DNA from: Rhodoferax sp.
GTDB lineage: Bacteria; Pseudomonadota; Gammaproteobacteria; Burkholderiales; Burkholderiaceae_C
DNA length: 64,000 bases
NCBI GenBank assembly: GCA_031291295.1
Contig: JARLJI010000260.1
Span: 62,001 to 126,000 of the forward strand
Direction: 5' to 3'
Under the pieces are notes generated by a model that saw only the letters and a program-made list of their open reading frames with translations, made no database searches and was not told the DNA's origin. Below are positions 17,313 through 25,912 of the stretch, in pieces. Position 1 is the stretch's first letter. Every line of letters starts with the position of its first letter. The translations under genes were made by a program, and so were the position numbers.

Positions 17313-17732
17313 AATTTGTCGGGCGGCATGGCACGGCGTGTTGCGCTGGCACGCGCTATTGCGCTCGACCCGGAACTGGTGATGTACGACGAACCGTTTT
17401 CCGGACTTGATCCGATTTCCCTCGGCATGTCGGCGCGCTTGATACGCCAGCTAAACGACTCCATGGGGTTGACCAGCATTTTTGTATCCCATGAGTTGGA
17501 GCAGACATTTGCAATTTCCAACCACGTGATTATTCTGGCCAATGGAAGAGTTGCGACACAAGGAACGTCCGAACAGGTGCGCCGTGGCACCGACCCGCTG
17601 GTGCACCAGTATGTGACTGGCTTGTCGGACAGTCCGGTGCGGTTCCACTACCCGGGCCAGTCAACCGAGGAAGATTTTGGTCTGGGCGCATCGGCTGTCC
17701 CACAGTTTCAACAGAGGGGAGAAGCGCCATGA
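17313..17732 (+). pseudogene. mlaF: mlaF remnant (C-terminal part of the phospholipid-transport ABC ATPase)
   Basis: The frame enters directly at NLSGGMARRVALARAIA, the ABC signature as found in MlaF. It continues through Walker B (VMYDEPFSGLDP) and the H-loop (IFVSHELEQTF) to a Pro/Gln-rich tail and TGA at 17730-17732. The N-terminal half with Walker A is missing, and an in-frame TAA (17310-17312) lies just before it. It cannot be a working ATPase. MlaF energises phospholipid transport between the membranes with MlaE and MlaD. The next start codon (17729) overlaps the stop, as in an mla operon. Confidence 0.8.
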
Positions 17733-17765
17733 GCTGGTACAAGCCAGCCGATGTCGGATTGAGGT
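17729..17765 (+). pseudogene. First codons of a probable mlaE permease, cut by an IS
   Basis: The ATG at 17729 overlaps the mlaF remnant stop (ATGA) and encodes MSWYKPADVGLR before the IS begins at 17766. If the IS and one AGGT copy are removed, the frame continues as SLHRQAE and then loses any membrane-protein character, so the rest of the gene is also gone or rearranged. The mlaE identity is inferred from position after mlaF, not from the 12 codons themselves. Confidence 0.45.
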
Positions 17766-17823
17766 TGCCCCTGAAAAGTGGAGTTCTTAGTCCTTGTTGA
17801 AAATACCGACAAGGAGTTGAGAG

Positions 17824-18157
17824 ATGAGTGACAAACAGGTGCGTGCGCAGTACACGCGGGAGTTCAAGCTGGAGGCGGTTCGGCAGGTGCGAGCTGGCCA
17901 GGCGATTGCGGTCGTGGCCAAGGATGCTGGGCATCCCCAAGGCCAGTCTGGGCAACCGGGTGCGACTGTCGGCCAAGGGAGAGCTCCAGGGTGCGGGCGA
18001 TGGTGAGAAGGCCGCCAAAGTCACGTCCGAGCAGATGGAAATCGCCTGCTTGCGGGCAGAGAATGCCCGCCTTCGCATGGAGCGCGACATCGCAAAAAAA
18101 GCCGCGGTGTACTTCGCGCAGGATACGCTGCGAGGTACGCCTGGATTCACCAAATGA
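17824..18157 (+). pseudogene. IS3-family OrfA (helix-turn-helix transposase subunit), frameshifted
   Basis: The frame from ATG 17824 gives the classical OrfA start (YTREFKLEAVRQVRAGQ, then AVVAKDAG) up to about 17930. The homologous continuation GIPKASLGNRVRLSAKGEL and the Leu-zipper region (CLRAENARLRMERDIAKKAA) lie in another frame that ends at TGA 18155-18157. A small indel near 17930 separates them. The usual Trp in GNWVRL is Arg. The product would be inactive. Confidence 0.8.
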
Positions 18158-18178
18158 GAAAGTTGTACTCGGTGGGAC

Positions 18179-18747
18179 ATGGGTTCATCGATGAGCAGGA
18201 AGGGCAACGGCTGGGACAATGCGCCAACGGCAAGCTTCTGGGGCCGACTGAAAACGGCCAGCGTGTATGGCCAGAAGTTCGCCACCCGCGAGCAGGCCAG
18301 GCAGGCGGTGATGGACTGGATGGCCTTCAACCTAGAAACGGCAGTTGACCGCTTTGCGTCCCTTGCCAAGCCGCATGAAATCAAGCGTTGACGGCGCCGA
18401 TGGGGTTCACCTAATGGGTGAGAGCGCTATGCACCTGCCAGCACCGCGCTCAGCGCGCCATGCAGCGTTGCTCGTCCTTGCGGGCAGTAGCCCGCCGCGT
18501 CGTCTCCCTTGCAGGGCGCAGGCCTGTCGGAGACGGGCCTTCTTCGCGCTGTCCAACAGCACGCAGGTGCTGTTGGAGCCGCAGCGCTCAGCCTTGCCTG
18601 GCACCCCGATCACGGCACCGGCAGGCGCATCCAACCGCCGTTTCCAGGTTCAACAATCACCGCAGACTGCATTCGTCGCTGAGCTACCTCAGCCCGATGC
18701 GGTACGAACAACGCTGGTACGAGGCACAGCGCAAAAAGGCCGCGTGA
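18179..18747 (+). pseudogene. IS3-family OrfB remnant (C-terminus only), split by a nested insert
   Basis: Bases 18179-18330 encode the region SMSRKGNGWDNAPTASFWG through VMDWMAFN of an IS3 DDE transposase. The catalytic Glu that normally follows NAPT or NAVA is Ala here. The protein resumes after the insert at 18649 with FNNHRRLHSSLSYLSPM and ends at TGA 18745-18747. The first two catalytic Asp residues lie in the deleted part. This fragment is non-functional. Confidence 0.8.
18331..18648. mobile_element. 318-bp MITE-like element nested in the IS
   Basis: The left end is CCTAGAAACGGCAGTTG (18331-18347). The right end read on the other strand is CCTGGAAACGGCGGTTG (18632-18648), matching at 15 of 17 bases. 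TTCAA flanks the element on both sides (18326-18330 and 18649-18653). Removing the insert and one TTCAA restores the OrfB reading frame exactly (AFNNHRRLHSS). No transposase is encoded inside, so it needed enzyme supplied in trans. I do not recognise the family of its ends. Confidence 0.75.
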
Positions 18748-18908
18748 ATCGTGGGTTAAGGACTACACGAAACAGGGGCAAGGTCACTGCACCGACAGGC
18801 CGAATGTAAGACTGCAAACCCTTCAGACCTTCACGCCGCCGAATCTTGCTCTCCTGGAGACGTCCATGTAAGACCTTTCTTAGGGTTTTCACTTAGGTAT
18901 AAATGTCG

Positions 18909-18932
18909 AATGTCGATAATAATATCGACATT
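18909..18932. promoter_or_regulatory. Perfect 10-bp palindrome, probable GntR operator
   Basis: The sequence is AATGTCGATA, spacer ATAA, TATCGACATT, with perfect arms. A further half-site copy (ATGTCGA) directly precedes it at about 18902-18908, and a candidate -10 box TATAAA lies at 18898-18903. It sits in the 233-base region after the IS, about 85 bases upstream of the GntR gene. This fits autoregulation or control of the truncated oxygenase gene behind it. The rest of 18785-19017 shows no other feature. Confidence 0.6.
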
Positions 18933-19017
18933 ATGAGGAGCCACTTGCTACCGAATCCTGATTCAGTCCGTGCTCAAGTGTGGGGAAATTTTCTGTAATG
19001 ACCAGGTGAGAAATGCA

Positions 19018-19755
19018 ATGAATGCGAGAACTCCAAACAGCCTCACCATGGGAGGCGACAAGTCATTTGCGGATGCGTCGCCGGTGCCCATCGCGAACGT
19101 GCGCAGCCTGATTGAGGCGACGTTTCAGCGGTTGCGGGCGGACATCGTGGAGGGGCGACTCGCTGCTGGCTCCAGACTCGCCATTGAAGATCTCAAGTCG
19201 CGCTATGAGGTTAGCGGCGGGACTGTGCGGGAGGCGCTTTCCCTGCTGGTGGCCAATAACCTGGTGCAGACACAGGCCCAGCGTGGGTTCCATGTGACCC
19301 CAATGTCCCTGGATGACATGCGTGATCTAGCCGCCACGCGGATCGCGCTCGAGTGCGAAGCGCTACGCCAAAGCGTGCTGAATGGTGACGCCGAATGGGA
19401 GGCGCGGGTCGTCAGTTCGTATCACCGGCTCTCGCTGCTCGACGAGCGCACGATGCGCGATCCGGTTCACTTGTTCAATCAGTGGGAGCGAGTCAACCGT
19501 GACTTTCACGAAGCCCTGATTTCAGCCTGTTCGTCCGCCTGGACCCGGCGGTTCCTGTCCATCCTGTATTTGCAAATGGAGCGCTACCGCCGATTGACGG
19601 CTATGCACAACCCGCCTGCCAGAAACGTGCATGAGGAGCACCAGGCACTTCGTGACAGCGCGCTCGCGCGTGATGCCGAGCGCTGTACTGCGTTGTTGCG
19701 GGCGCATATCGAGTCATCGATTTTGGTGGTTCGGCAATTCGGTTTGTTGCGGTGA
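19018..19755 (+). CDS. GntR-family transcriptional regulator (FadR/FCD type)
   Basis: This 245-aa regulator has a winged helix at about residues 30-90 (LRADIVEGRLAAGSRLAIEDL, then GGTVREALSLL and GFHVTPMS). An all-helical FCD effector domain fills about 95-235, with the metal/ligand-binding Asp/His pattern. The start at 19018 is chosen because it follows GGTGAG and removes a Cys-rich leader. FCD regulators respond to small acids and repress neighbouring catabolic genes. Here the next gene is a truncated Rieske oxygenase, so its original target operon has probably been lost. Confidence 0.9.
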   Translation: MNARTPNSLTMGGDKSFADASPVPIANVRSLIEATFQRLRADIVEGRLAAGSRLAIEDLKSRYEVSGGTVREALSLLVANNLVQTQAQRGFHVTPMSLDDMRDLAATRIALECEALRQSVLNGDAEWEARVVSSYHRLSLLDERTMRDPVHLFNQWERVNRDFHEALISACSSAWTRRFLSILYLQMERYRRLTAMHNPPARNVHEEHQALRDSALARDAERCTALLRAHIESSILVVRQFGLLR

Positions 19756-19844
19756 CGCCAACATCGCAGGTGTTTGTTTTCGGCGTGATGGAAGAGGTTG
19801 GTATTTTTTCCGCCCTGCCAAGGGCATTTCAAAGGAGACGTTAA

Positions 19845-20048
<204 letters not shown>

Positions 20049-20125
20049 TCTCATGTCGCGATTGCAATGAAATTGCTATAAAAATCATAGCTTACAGCAC
20101 AATATCCACGTTGGCTACGGCCAGA

Positions 20126-20617
20126 TTAACCAAAACCTTTCTCGGATCGCTTGCGGGCTTCCAGGTGCTTGCGGCAGGTGGTGTTGATGACGCGCAGTTC
20201 GGCCAGCGTTTCGTCAATCTGGGCGCGCTTGTGCTCCAGCTCCTGAATGACGGTATCCGTGCGGTCCATCACGGAGCTGAGCTGCTGCACGCGGCACCCA
20301 CCATGGTCGCCGTACAAATCCAGGTAGCGTTTAATTTCCGACAACGGTGAACCAATGGCCTTGGCCCGCAGGATGAGGGCCAGCCGGGCCCGGTCACGCC
20401 GCGTATAGACACGGGCGCCGTTGACGCGCCTGGGTGCCAGAAGACCCTTGTCCTCATAAAACCGCAGCGCGCGCAAGGTGATGCCGAACTCATTGCACAA
20501 CTCGGTAATGCCAAATAGCTCAGAGGTTCCCTCGTCGCGGTGTGAGTCGACAAAAGCCTGCACTTGGGCTACGGCAGTCTTATCGAGCCCGATAGCCGGA
20601 TGAAAGTAGGTCTTCAA
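20126..20617 (-). CDS. MerR-family transcriptional regulator
   Basis: This is a 163-aa protein. A MerR winged helix lies at about residues 35-105 (FGITELCNEFG, RALRFYEDKGLL, GARVYTRRDRARL), followed by a dimerisation coiled coil (about 115-155). It lacks the Cys cluster of metal sensors. The pattern resembles the LiuR-like regulators found next to acyl-CoA catabolic genes in beta- and gammaproteobacteria. The start is a TTG with GAGGGG upstream, about 13 bases after the GGDEF/EAL gene stop; a shorter start before the winged helix is possible. Confidence 0.82.
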   Translation of the reverse strand: MKTYFHPAIGLDKTAVAQVQAFVDSHRDEGTSELFGITELCNEFGITLRALRFYEDKGLLAPRRVNGARVYTRRDRARLALILRAKAIGSPLSEIKRYLDLYGDHGGCRVQQLSSVMDRTDTVIQELEHKRAQIDETLAELRVINTTCRKHLEARKRSEKGFG

Positions 20618-20630
20618 ACTTCTTAGCCCC

Positions 20631-23545
20631 TCAGATAAGAGCCGCAGAGTCGTTCAGCCGCAGTTGGTCGACCGGCACCGGCCGTCCAAAAAAATAACCC
20701 TGAAAGGCCTTGCACCCGTTGCGCAATAAAAATTCGTACTGGCCTGCCGTCTCCACCCCTTCTGCCACCACGCCCAGGTCCAGGCTTTGGGCCAGATTCA
20801 GGATAGTGCGGGCAATCGCGGCATCGTTGGGGTCGCTCAGTATGTCGCGGACAAAAGACTGGTCAATCTTGAGCTGGTCCAGGGGCAGTCGCTTGAGGTA
20901 GGACAAGGAGGAATAACCGGTGCCAAAATCGTCCAGCGCAAATTTCACCCCCACCGAGCGCAACTCACCCATCTTGGCGATTGCGTCCTTGATGTCCGTG
21001 AGCAACAGACTCTCGGTCAGCTCCAGTTTCAGCCGGTGAGGGTTGGCGCCGCTGGTGCGCAGCAGGGTCAACAAGCGACCGGAGAATTCCGGGTGATGAA
21101 ACTGCCGCGCGCTGACATTGACCGCCATGGTCAAATGCTGCGTGGCAGGCGCCGCACTCCAGGCAACCAGTTGCGTACAGACCATCTCCAGAGCCCATTG
21201 CCCCAGCAACAGGATCAGGCCGGTTTGTTCGGCCAACGGGATGAATTCGCCCGGCGGGACCAGCCCGCGCAGCGGATGCTGCCAGCGCATCAAAGCCTCC
21301 ACGCCCGTGACACGGGCCTGTTCATCGACCACGGGCTGGTAGTACAGCAGAAATTCCTGCCGGCCCAGCCCCTGACGCATATCGGTTTCCAGTTCGACAC
21401 GGGCCATGGCCGTGGTCTGCATCAGCGGGTCGAAAAAACGCAGGGTATTGCGACCGGCGGCCTTGGCCTGGTACATCGCCAGGTCGGCGCGCTTGAGCAC
21501 GTCATCCAGACTCTCCTGGTGCTGAAAGAACAGCGTAATACCAATACTGGGCGAACTGAGGTGCTGCCGCCCCGCAAGGTCGAAACCCTGGTTCAGGGAC
21601 TGCAGGATTTTTCTCCCCACCGATTCGGCGATGACCGTCGCATCGGCTGGCTGCGTACCGATGTCTTCGAGCATCACCACAAATTCGTCGCCACCGAGCC
21701 GCGCCACCGTATCGATGCTGCGCACACACTGAGGCAGGCGCGATGCCACCTGCTTAAGCAACTCGTCACCCATGTGGTGCCCCAGGGTGTCATTGAGGTT
21801 TTTGAAGTTGTCCAGGTCAATGAAGAACAAGGCGCCATAGGTACTGCGTCGCGCACTTAACTCCAACGCCTGACGCAGCCGGTCCATCAGCAGGCGGCGG
21901 TTGGGCAGGCCGGTCAGGACATCAAAGAATGCCAGGCGTTCAATCTCGACCTCGGCCCGTTTTCGCACCGAAATGTCGCGTCCGGTGCCCCGGTAGCCCT
22001 GAAACACGCCGGCTTCACCGAAGACAGGCATGCCGCTGATGGCAACCCACATCAAGCGGCCGTTGGGGCGCATGCGTTGCACTTCAAAGTCACGAAACGT
22101 TTCGTGACGCGCCAATTGCGCCCGGTGCTCTGCCCACTGCGCCTCTCTGGCACCTTCTTGCGTGCCGGTCTCCCAGAGCGTCTTGCCAAGATACCGCTTG
22201 ATTTGCTCCTGGTTGCGGACTGCACGATTGCCATCGATCCGGACGAAGCGAAACTGCGCATCCTGCTCCCAAAACCAGTCGGATGACAGCTCGGTCAGGC
22301 TGCGAAAGCGTGTTTCGCTTTGGCGCAAACGCTGCATGGTCTTCTTGTGCGCCGTGATATCGGAGAGCGATCCACACCAGACGATGGAGCCATCCGGCTG
22401 CGCGTCAGGCGTCGAGCGGCACAGTATCCAGCGCTGCACCCCCGATCGGCGCCGGGTACGCACCTCGAATTGCCAGGGTGTTAGCGTGCGCGCTGCGGTT
22501 TGCGCCACCTGCATCATGGGGGCCAGGTCCTGCTTATCGATCGCCCTGAAGAACAGCGAGGGTTGTCCAGCAGTTCCCGGTCCGTCAACCCCAGCAGTGA
22601 CTCCACGCCCTCGCTCACAAAGGTAAATTGAATGCGCCCGTCATCCCAGGTCTGAAATTCGTACAAGGCACCGGGTGCACGCCGGGTGATGTTCTGGATG
22701 AACGCCAACTGGGTGTTGACCGTCTCCAGGGCCTGGCGCTCGGCCGTAACCTCCTGCACGACGCCGAGTTCAGCCCTGACCACGCCATTTTCGACCTGGC
22801 GCTGCATGCCCGATCGCATCCAGCGCAGCGAACCATCCGGGTGGTGATAACGGTACTCCAGCATCTCGCCATTCATCTGCTTGAGGGCCTGCACGAACTT
22901 GCCCATATCCTCCTTGAAAACCAGGTTCCGGTAATGTTTTATGGGCACGCGGGTTTGTCCGGCAAAACCCATCACATTGGCGTAACCCGTGGAGATATGC
23001 ACCCAAGGGTCACCCGGGTAGACCACCCAATGGCCTACCCGGGCCACGGCCTCCGTCATTTCGTACAACTTGATCTGACGGTTGAGCTGTTCATTGGCCT
23101 GCGCCGGCGCCTGTTCGCCCGTCAGCATAGCTTCCCCGGCTTGGTACTCGGTGGCGATATCGCGTAAGCAGAACAGGACATACCTCTCGCCCGGCAGCTC
23201 CAGCACCACAGCGTTCATGCGCAGCATGTGGGGCGTGTCGTGTTTCATGCGCAGCATGATGTCGACGTCACGAACGCGGCCGCCCTGCGCGTCAGGCCAA
23301 TGCCCCACCATGTCCACCATCGTGCGTCCCAACAGTTCCGCGCGCGTGAAACCCGTCAGGTCGAGACATTCCTGATTAACTTCCACAATTACCCCGTCTG
23401 CGGCGCGGCTGAGCCCCATGGCTGCGGGGTTTTGATGGAAAGATGCCTTGAATACAGCATCCGACAGGGCCGGCCCAAGGTCCTGGCTTGCGGCAACCAC
23501 CCGTAGTCCAGACGGGGATGGGGTATTTTCTGAATTTGTCTCCAC
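20631..23545 (-). pseudogene. PAS-GGDEF-EAL cyclic-di-GMP enzyme, split by a frameshift
   Basis: Two frames join into one protein of about 970 aa. The first (23545 to 22514, GTG start) carries three PAS-type sensory segments. The second (to 20631) continues the last PAS domain and adds a fourth (FEVQRMRPNGRLMWVAISG), an intact GGDEF cyclase motif (RLGGDEFVVML) and an intact EAL phosphodiesterase domain (GVEALMRW, DDFGTGYSSLSYLKRLPLD). At about 22557-22564 one base is missing: the native path ELLDNP-SLFFRAIDKQDLAPMMQVA is restored by adding one base after AACCC. If this is not a sequencing error, the sensory half is uncoupled from the enzymatic half. No signal peptide or membrane helices are visible, so it is a cytoplasmic sensor. 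Confidence 0.82.
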
Positions 23546-23557
23546 CGGAATCTGCTG

Positions 23558-24850
23558 CTACGGATGGATTTGCGGTTTTTCGCGGGATAGCGCCAATAAC
23601 GGTCGAAAGCTCGCCTCTGCATCGGCGACGACCGGAACCGCTGCGCCACCGTTCAATAAGGATGCCAGCGCCGCCGCATCAAAGCCGCATTCGCGCAGCA
23701 CCGACTCGGTGTGTTCACCCAGTCGGGGCGCGGGCGCCAGTTTGTTGACGTCGTAACCAACCCAGCGCGCCGGCGCGCCAAAGGTGCGCATCGCTCCTTC
23801 GCTCGGGTGCTCGACCTGGCGGAAGAAGCCCACCGCAGCCAGGTGCGGGTCATCGAACAGTGATTCAACGGTGTTCAGGGGCACGGCCGGCACGTCAATT
23901 TGCTCGAACAGCGCCAGCCAGTGCGCGGTGCTTTTCTCGCGTAGCGTCTGACCCAGAAAGCCGTACACGTGGTCAATGTTCTGAGTGCGGCTGCTCAGGT
24001 TGGCAAAACGCGGGTCGATCCACAAATCGTCGCGCTCGATGGCGCGCAGGAAACGCTGCCAGTGCCCGTCGTTATAAACCAACGCACAAATGTAGCCATC
24101 GCTGGTTTCGTACGGCCGCCGCCCGGGCGACAACAGCCGCACGTAGCCGGCGTCACCGCTGGGCGGCTCGAAGGTACGCCCGTAAATGTGGTCCGACAGC
24201 ACTACGCTGGCCATGGTCTCGAACATCGGCACATCGATACGGCAGCCGCGGCCGGTGCGCTCGCGCCCGTACAGCGCCATGGCCACGCTGTGCGCCGCAT
24301 GCAGGCCGACCATGCGGTCGGCAATGGTCAGCGGCACGTAACGCGGCTCGCTCGCCCCGCTGCGTTGCTGCAAGGCGGCAATGCCGACCGCGCCCTGAAT
24401 CAGGTCGTCGTAGGCCGGGCGGCCGGCGTAGGGCCCGTCCTCGCCGTAGCCGTACACGCCGCACCAGATGATGCGCGGATTGATCGCCAACACGCTCTCG
24501 TAGTCCAGTCCGAGTCGCGTGATCGAGGCTGGGCGCAGGTTGTGCACAAAGACATCGGCGCCTTCGATCAGGCGTCGCATCGCGGCCGCACCCTGCGGGG
24601 TTTTGAGGTCGAGCGCCACGCTGCGCTTGTTGCGGTTCAGGTGCAGGAACAGTGGGCCCATGCCGGGATGGCGCCCGGGGCCAATCCAGCGGGTCGAGTC
24701 TCCCTCAGGGGATTCGATCTTGATCACGTCTGCACCATGGTCGCCAAAAATCTGGGTGGCATAAGGCCCCATCAGCACCGCGCTGAGGTCAATCACCCGC
24801 ACGCCCGCCAGCGGCCCCCCAAGCGCTGCCTGGTCTTGTTTGTTCGTCAT
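23558..24850 (-). CDS. CaiB/BaiF-type (class III) CoA-transferase
   Basis: This 430-aa protein transfers CoA between carboxylic acids. Visible family elements are the N-terminal GVRVIDLSAVLMGPYATQIFGDHGADVIKIE, the GDSTRWIGPGRHPGM segment, LNRNKRSVALDLK, and the catalytic Asp region GRPAYDDLIQGAVGI. It is divergent from the IclR regulator, sharing a 137-base promoter region with it, and is followed 12 bases later by the c-di-GMP protein. It probably activates the catabolic substrate by CoA exchange. The acid used cannot be told from sequence. Confidence 0.92.
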   Translation of the reverse strand: MTNKQDQAALGGPLAGVRVIDLSAVLMGPYATQIFGDHGADVIKIESPEGDSTRWIGPGRHPGMGPLFLHLNRNKRSVALDLKTPQGAAAMRRLIEGADVFVHNLRPASITRLGLDYESVLAINPRIIWCGVYGYGEDGPYAGRPAYDDLIQGAVGIAALQQRSGASEPRYVPLTIADRMVGLHAAHSVAMALYGRERTGRGCRIDVPMFETMASVVLSDHIYGRTFEPPSGDAGYVRLLSPGRRPYETSDGYICALVYNDGHWQRFLRAIERDDLWIDPRFANLSSRTQNIDHVYGFLGQTLREKSTAHWLALFEQIDVPAVPLNTVESLFDDPHLAAVGFFRQVEHPSEGAMRTFGAPARWVGYDVNKLAPAPRLGEHTESVLRECGFDAAALASLLNGGAAVPVVADAEASFRPLLALSREKPQIHP

Positions 24851-24908
24851 CTAGTCTCCTCCGGTCAAGTCGGGGCCTCCTCCACGATTCGCTGCCAGGA
24901 AAACCCGA

Positions 24909-24967
24909 TTGACAGTCGTGCATCCTAACGGTATTCTCATATTGAAACAAATAATCCGATATCAGAA
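24909..24967 (+). promoter_or_regulatory. Sigma70-type promoter with overlapping operator for the IclR gene
   Basis: TTGACA at 24909-24914 and TATTCT at 24932-24937 are separated by exactly 17 bases. Overlapping the -10 box are inverted half-sites TTCTCATAT (24934-24942) and ATATCAGAA (24959-24967), mirror images with one mismatch and a 16-base spacer. A regulator binding there would block this promoter, which fits IclR autoregulation and control of the divergent CoA-transferase. Confidence 0.6.
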
Positions 24968-24987
24968 CAATCAAGGATCCCTATCCA

Positions 24988-25896
24988 ATGAGCACGTCAA
25001 CAGCATCACGGCGGGAGCCCGCGGGTGTCGCACCCAGGGCGGACGGGTCGCCCATGGCGGTGACACGCGTGCTGCGACTGCTGCGGATACTGGCCGACCA
25101 CCCTGCCGGCTTGGCACTTACCCCGCTGTGCGTGGCCATGAATGCACCGAAGACCAGCGTGCTCTCCTTGTTGCGCGGCCTCACGGAACACGGCTACCTG
25201 CAACACGACGACGCGATATATCGATTGGGCTCTGAGTCGTTCTCTCTTGGGGCATCACTGATGTCGGCCCGTTCGCTCGACATCGTGGTCATGCCGTTCC
25301 TGCGTGAGGCAGTGGCACGATCCGGCGAGACCGCCTTGATCGCCAGGATCGACCGGACCGCTGGCCAGCTCATCTACAGCCCGATCATCGAGAGCACGAG
25401 AACGATTCGATACGCCGTGCCAGTCGGAACGACTCGACCGCTCTTTGCGTCGTCCGCCGGGCGCGTGCTGCTCGCGTTCCAAGACGAGGCCTGGCGCCGC
25501 GAATACCTGCAAAGCACGGACCTGCGGGCCATGACCGAGCACACCGTCACCGACCGTAAGCAACTGGCGCGCATCATTGAGCAGGTTCGGGTGAGCGGCG
25601 TGGCGGTCACGATCGGGGAAGTAACCCCCGACGTTGCCGGCTTTTCGGCCCCGATCTTCGAACCCGGCGGACGCGTGAATGCGGCGTTGATCGTCGCCGC
25701 GCCGATCGAGCGCGGTCGCGCCGTGGCCGCTGACCTGCGGCGCCTGGTGATGGAACTCGCCGCAAACATTTCGCGTGCGCTCGGCTACCGTGCGGGACCG
25801 GAACCGCGTGAAGTGGCAGCGAGTCAAGCCCGACAAATGACTCAGACCCACCGCTCGCGGCAGCACGCGGTCACAAAAAAATACTCAACAACTTGA
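24988..25896 (+). CDS. IclR-family transcriptional regulator
   Basis: This is a 302-aa protein. A winged helix spans about residues 22-85 (AVTRVLRLLRILADHPAGL, then APKTSVLSLLRGL and YRLGSES). An IclR effector domain spans about 100-265 (SARSLDIVVMPFLREAV, PLFASSAGRVLLAF, AGFSAPIFEPGGRV). It lies divergent from the CoA-transferase and 16 bases before a crotonase gene, so it probably controls both sides in response to an acid or its CoA ester. A basic tail (from about 270) has no family counterpart that I know. Confidence 0.93.
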   Translation: MSTSTASRREPAGVAPRADGSPMAVTRVLRLLRILADHPAGLALTPLCVAMNAPKTSVLSLLRGLTEHGYLQHDDAIYRLGSESFSLGASLMSARSLDIVVMPFLREAVARSGETALIARIDRTAGQLIYSPIIESTRTIRYAVPVGTTRPLFASSAGRVLLAFQDEAWRREYLQSTDLRAMTEHTVTDRKQLARIIEQVRVSGVAVTIGEVTPDVAGFSAPIFEPGGRVNAALIVAAPIERGRAVAADLRRLVMELAANISRALGYRAGPEPREVAASQARQMTQTHRSRQHAVTKKYSTT

Positions 25897-25912
25897 CCAG
25901 GAGATTGACCCC

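Larger units (their letters stand above)
17766..18780 (+). mobile_element. Degenerate IS3-family insertion sequence
   Basis: The ends are imperfect inverted repeats that begin TGCCCCTG at 17766 and finish CAGGGGCA at 18780, with further matches inward (about GTGGAGTTCTTA against GTGTAGTCCTTA). The element is flanked by a 4-base direct repeat, AGGT, at 17762-17765 and 18781-18784, the length usual for IS3. Inside are a frameshifted OrfA and only the C-terminal part of OrfB, so most of the transposase is deleted. A 318-bp nested element splits the OrfB remnant. The IS interrupts a probable mlaE gene. Confidence 0.85.

Noticed and set aside
17290-17382. Short frame starting at ATG 17290 after the permease gene
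   Set aside because: About 30 codons without family features; the mlaF remnant occupies another frame of the same bases.
18332-18648. Insert inside OrfB read as coding
   Set aside because: No frame in it gives a recognisable protein; the terminal repeats and duplication explain it as a non-coding element.
20075-20091. GCTAT/ATAGC hairpin as a Rho-independent terminator
   Set aside because: The stem is only five pairs and no T-run follows on either strand, so it was only noted beside the tRNA-like tail.
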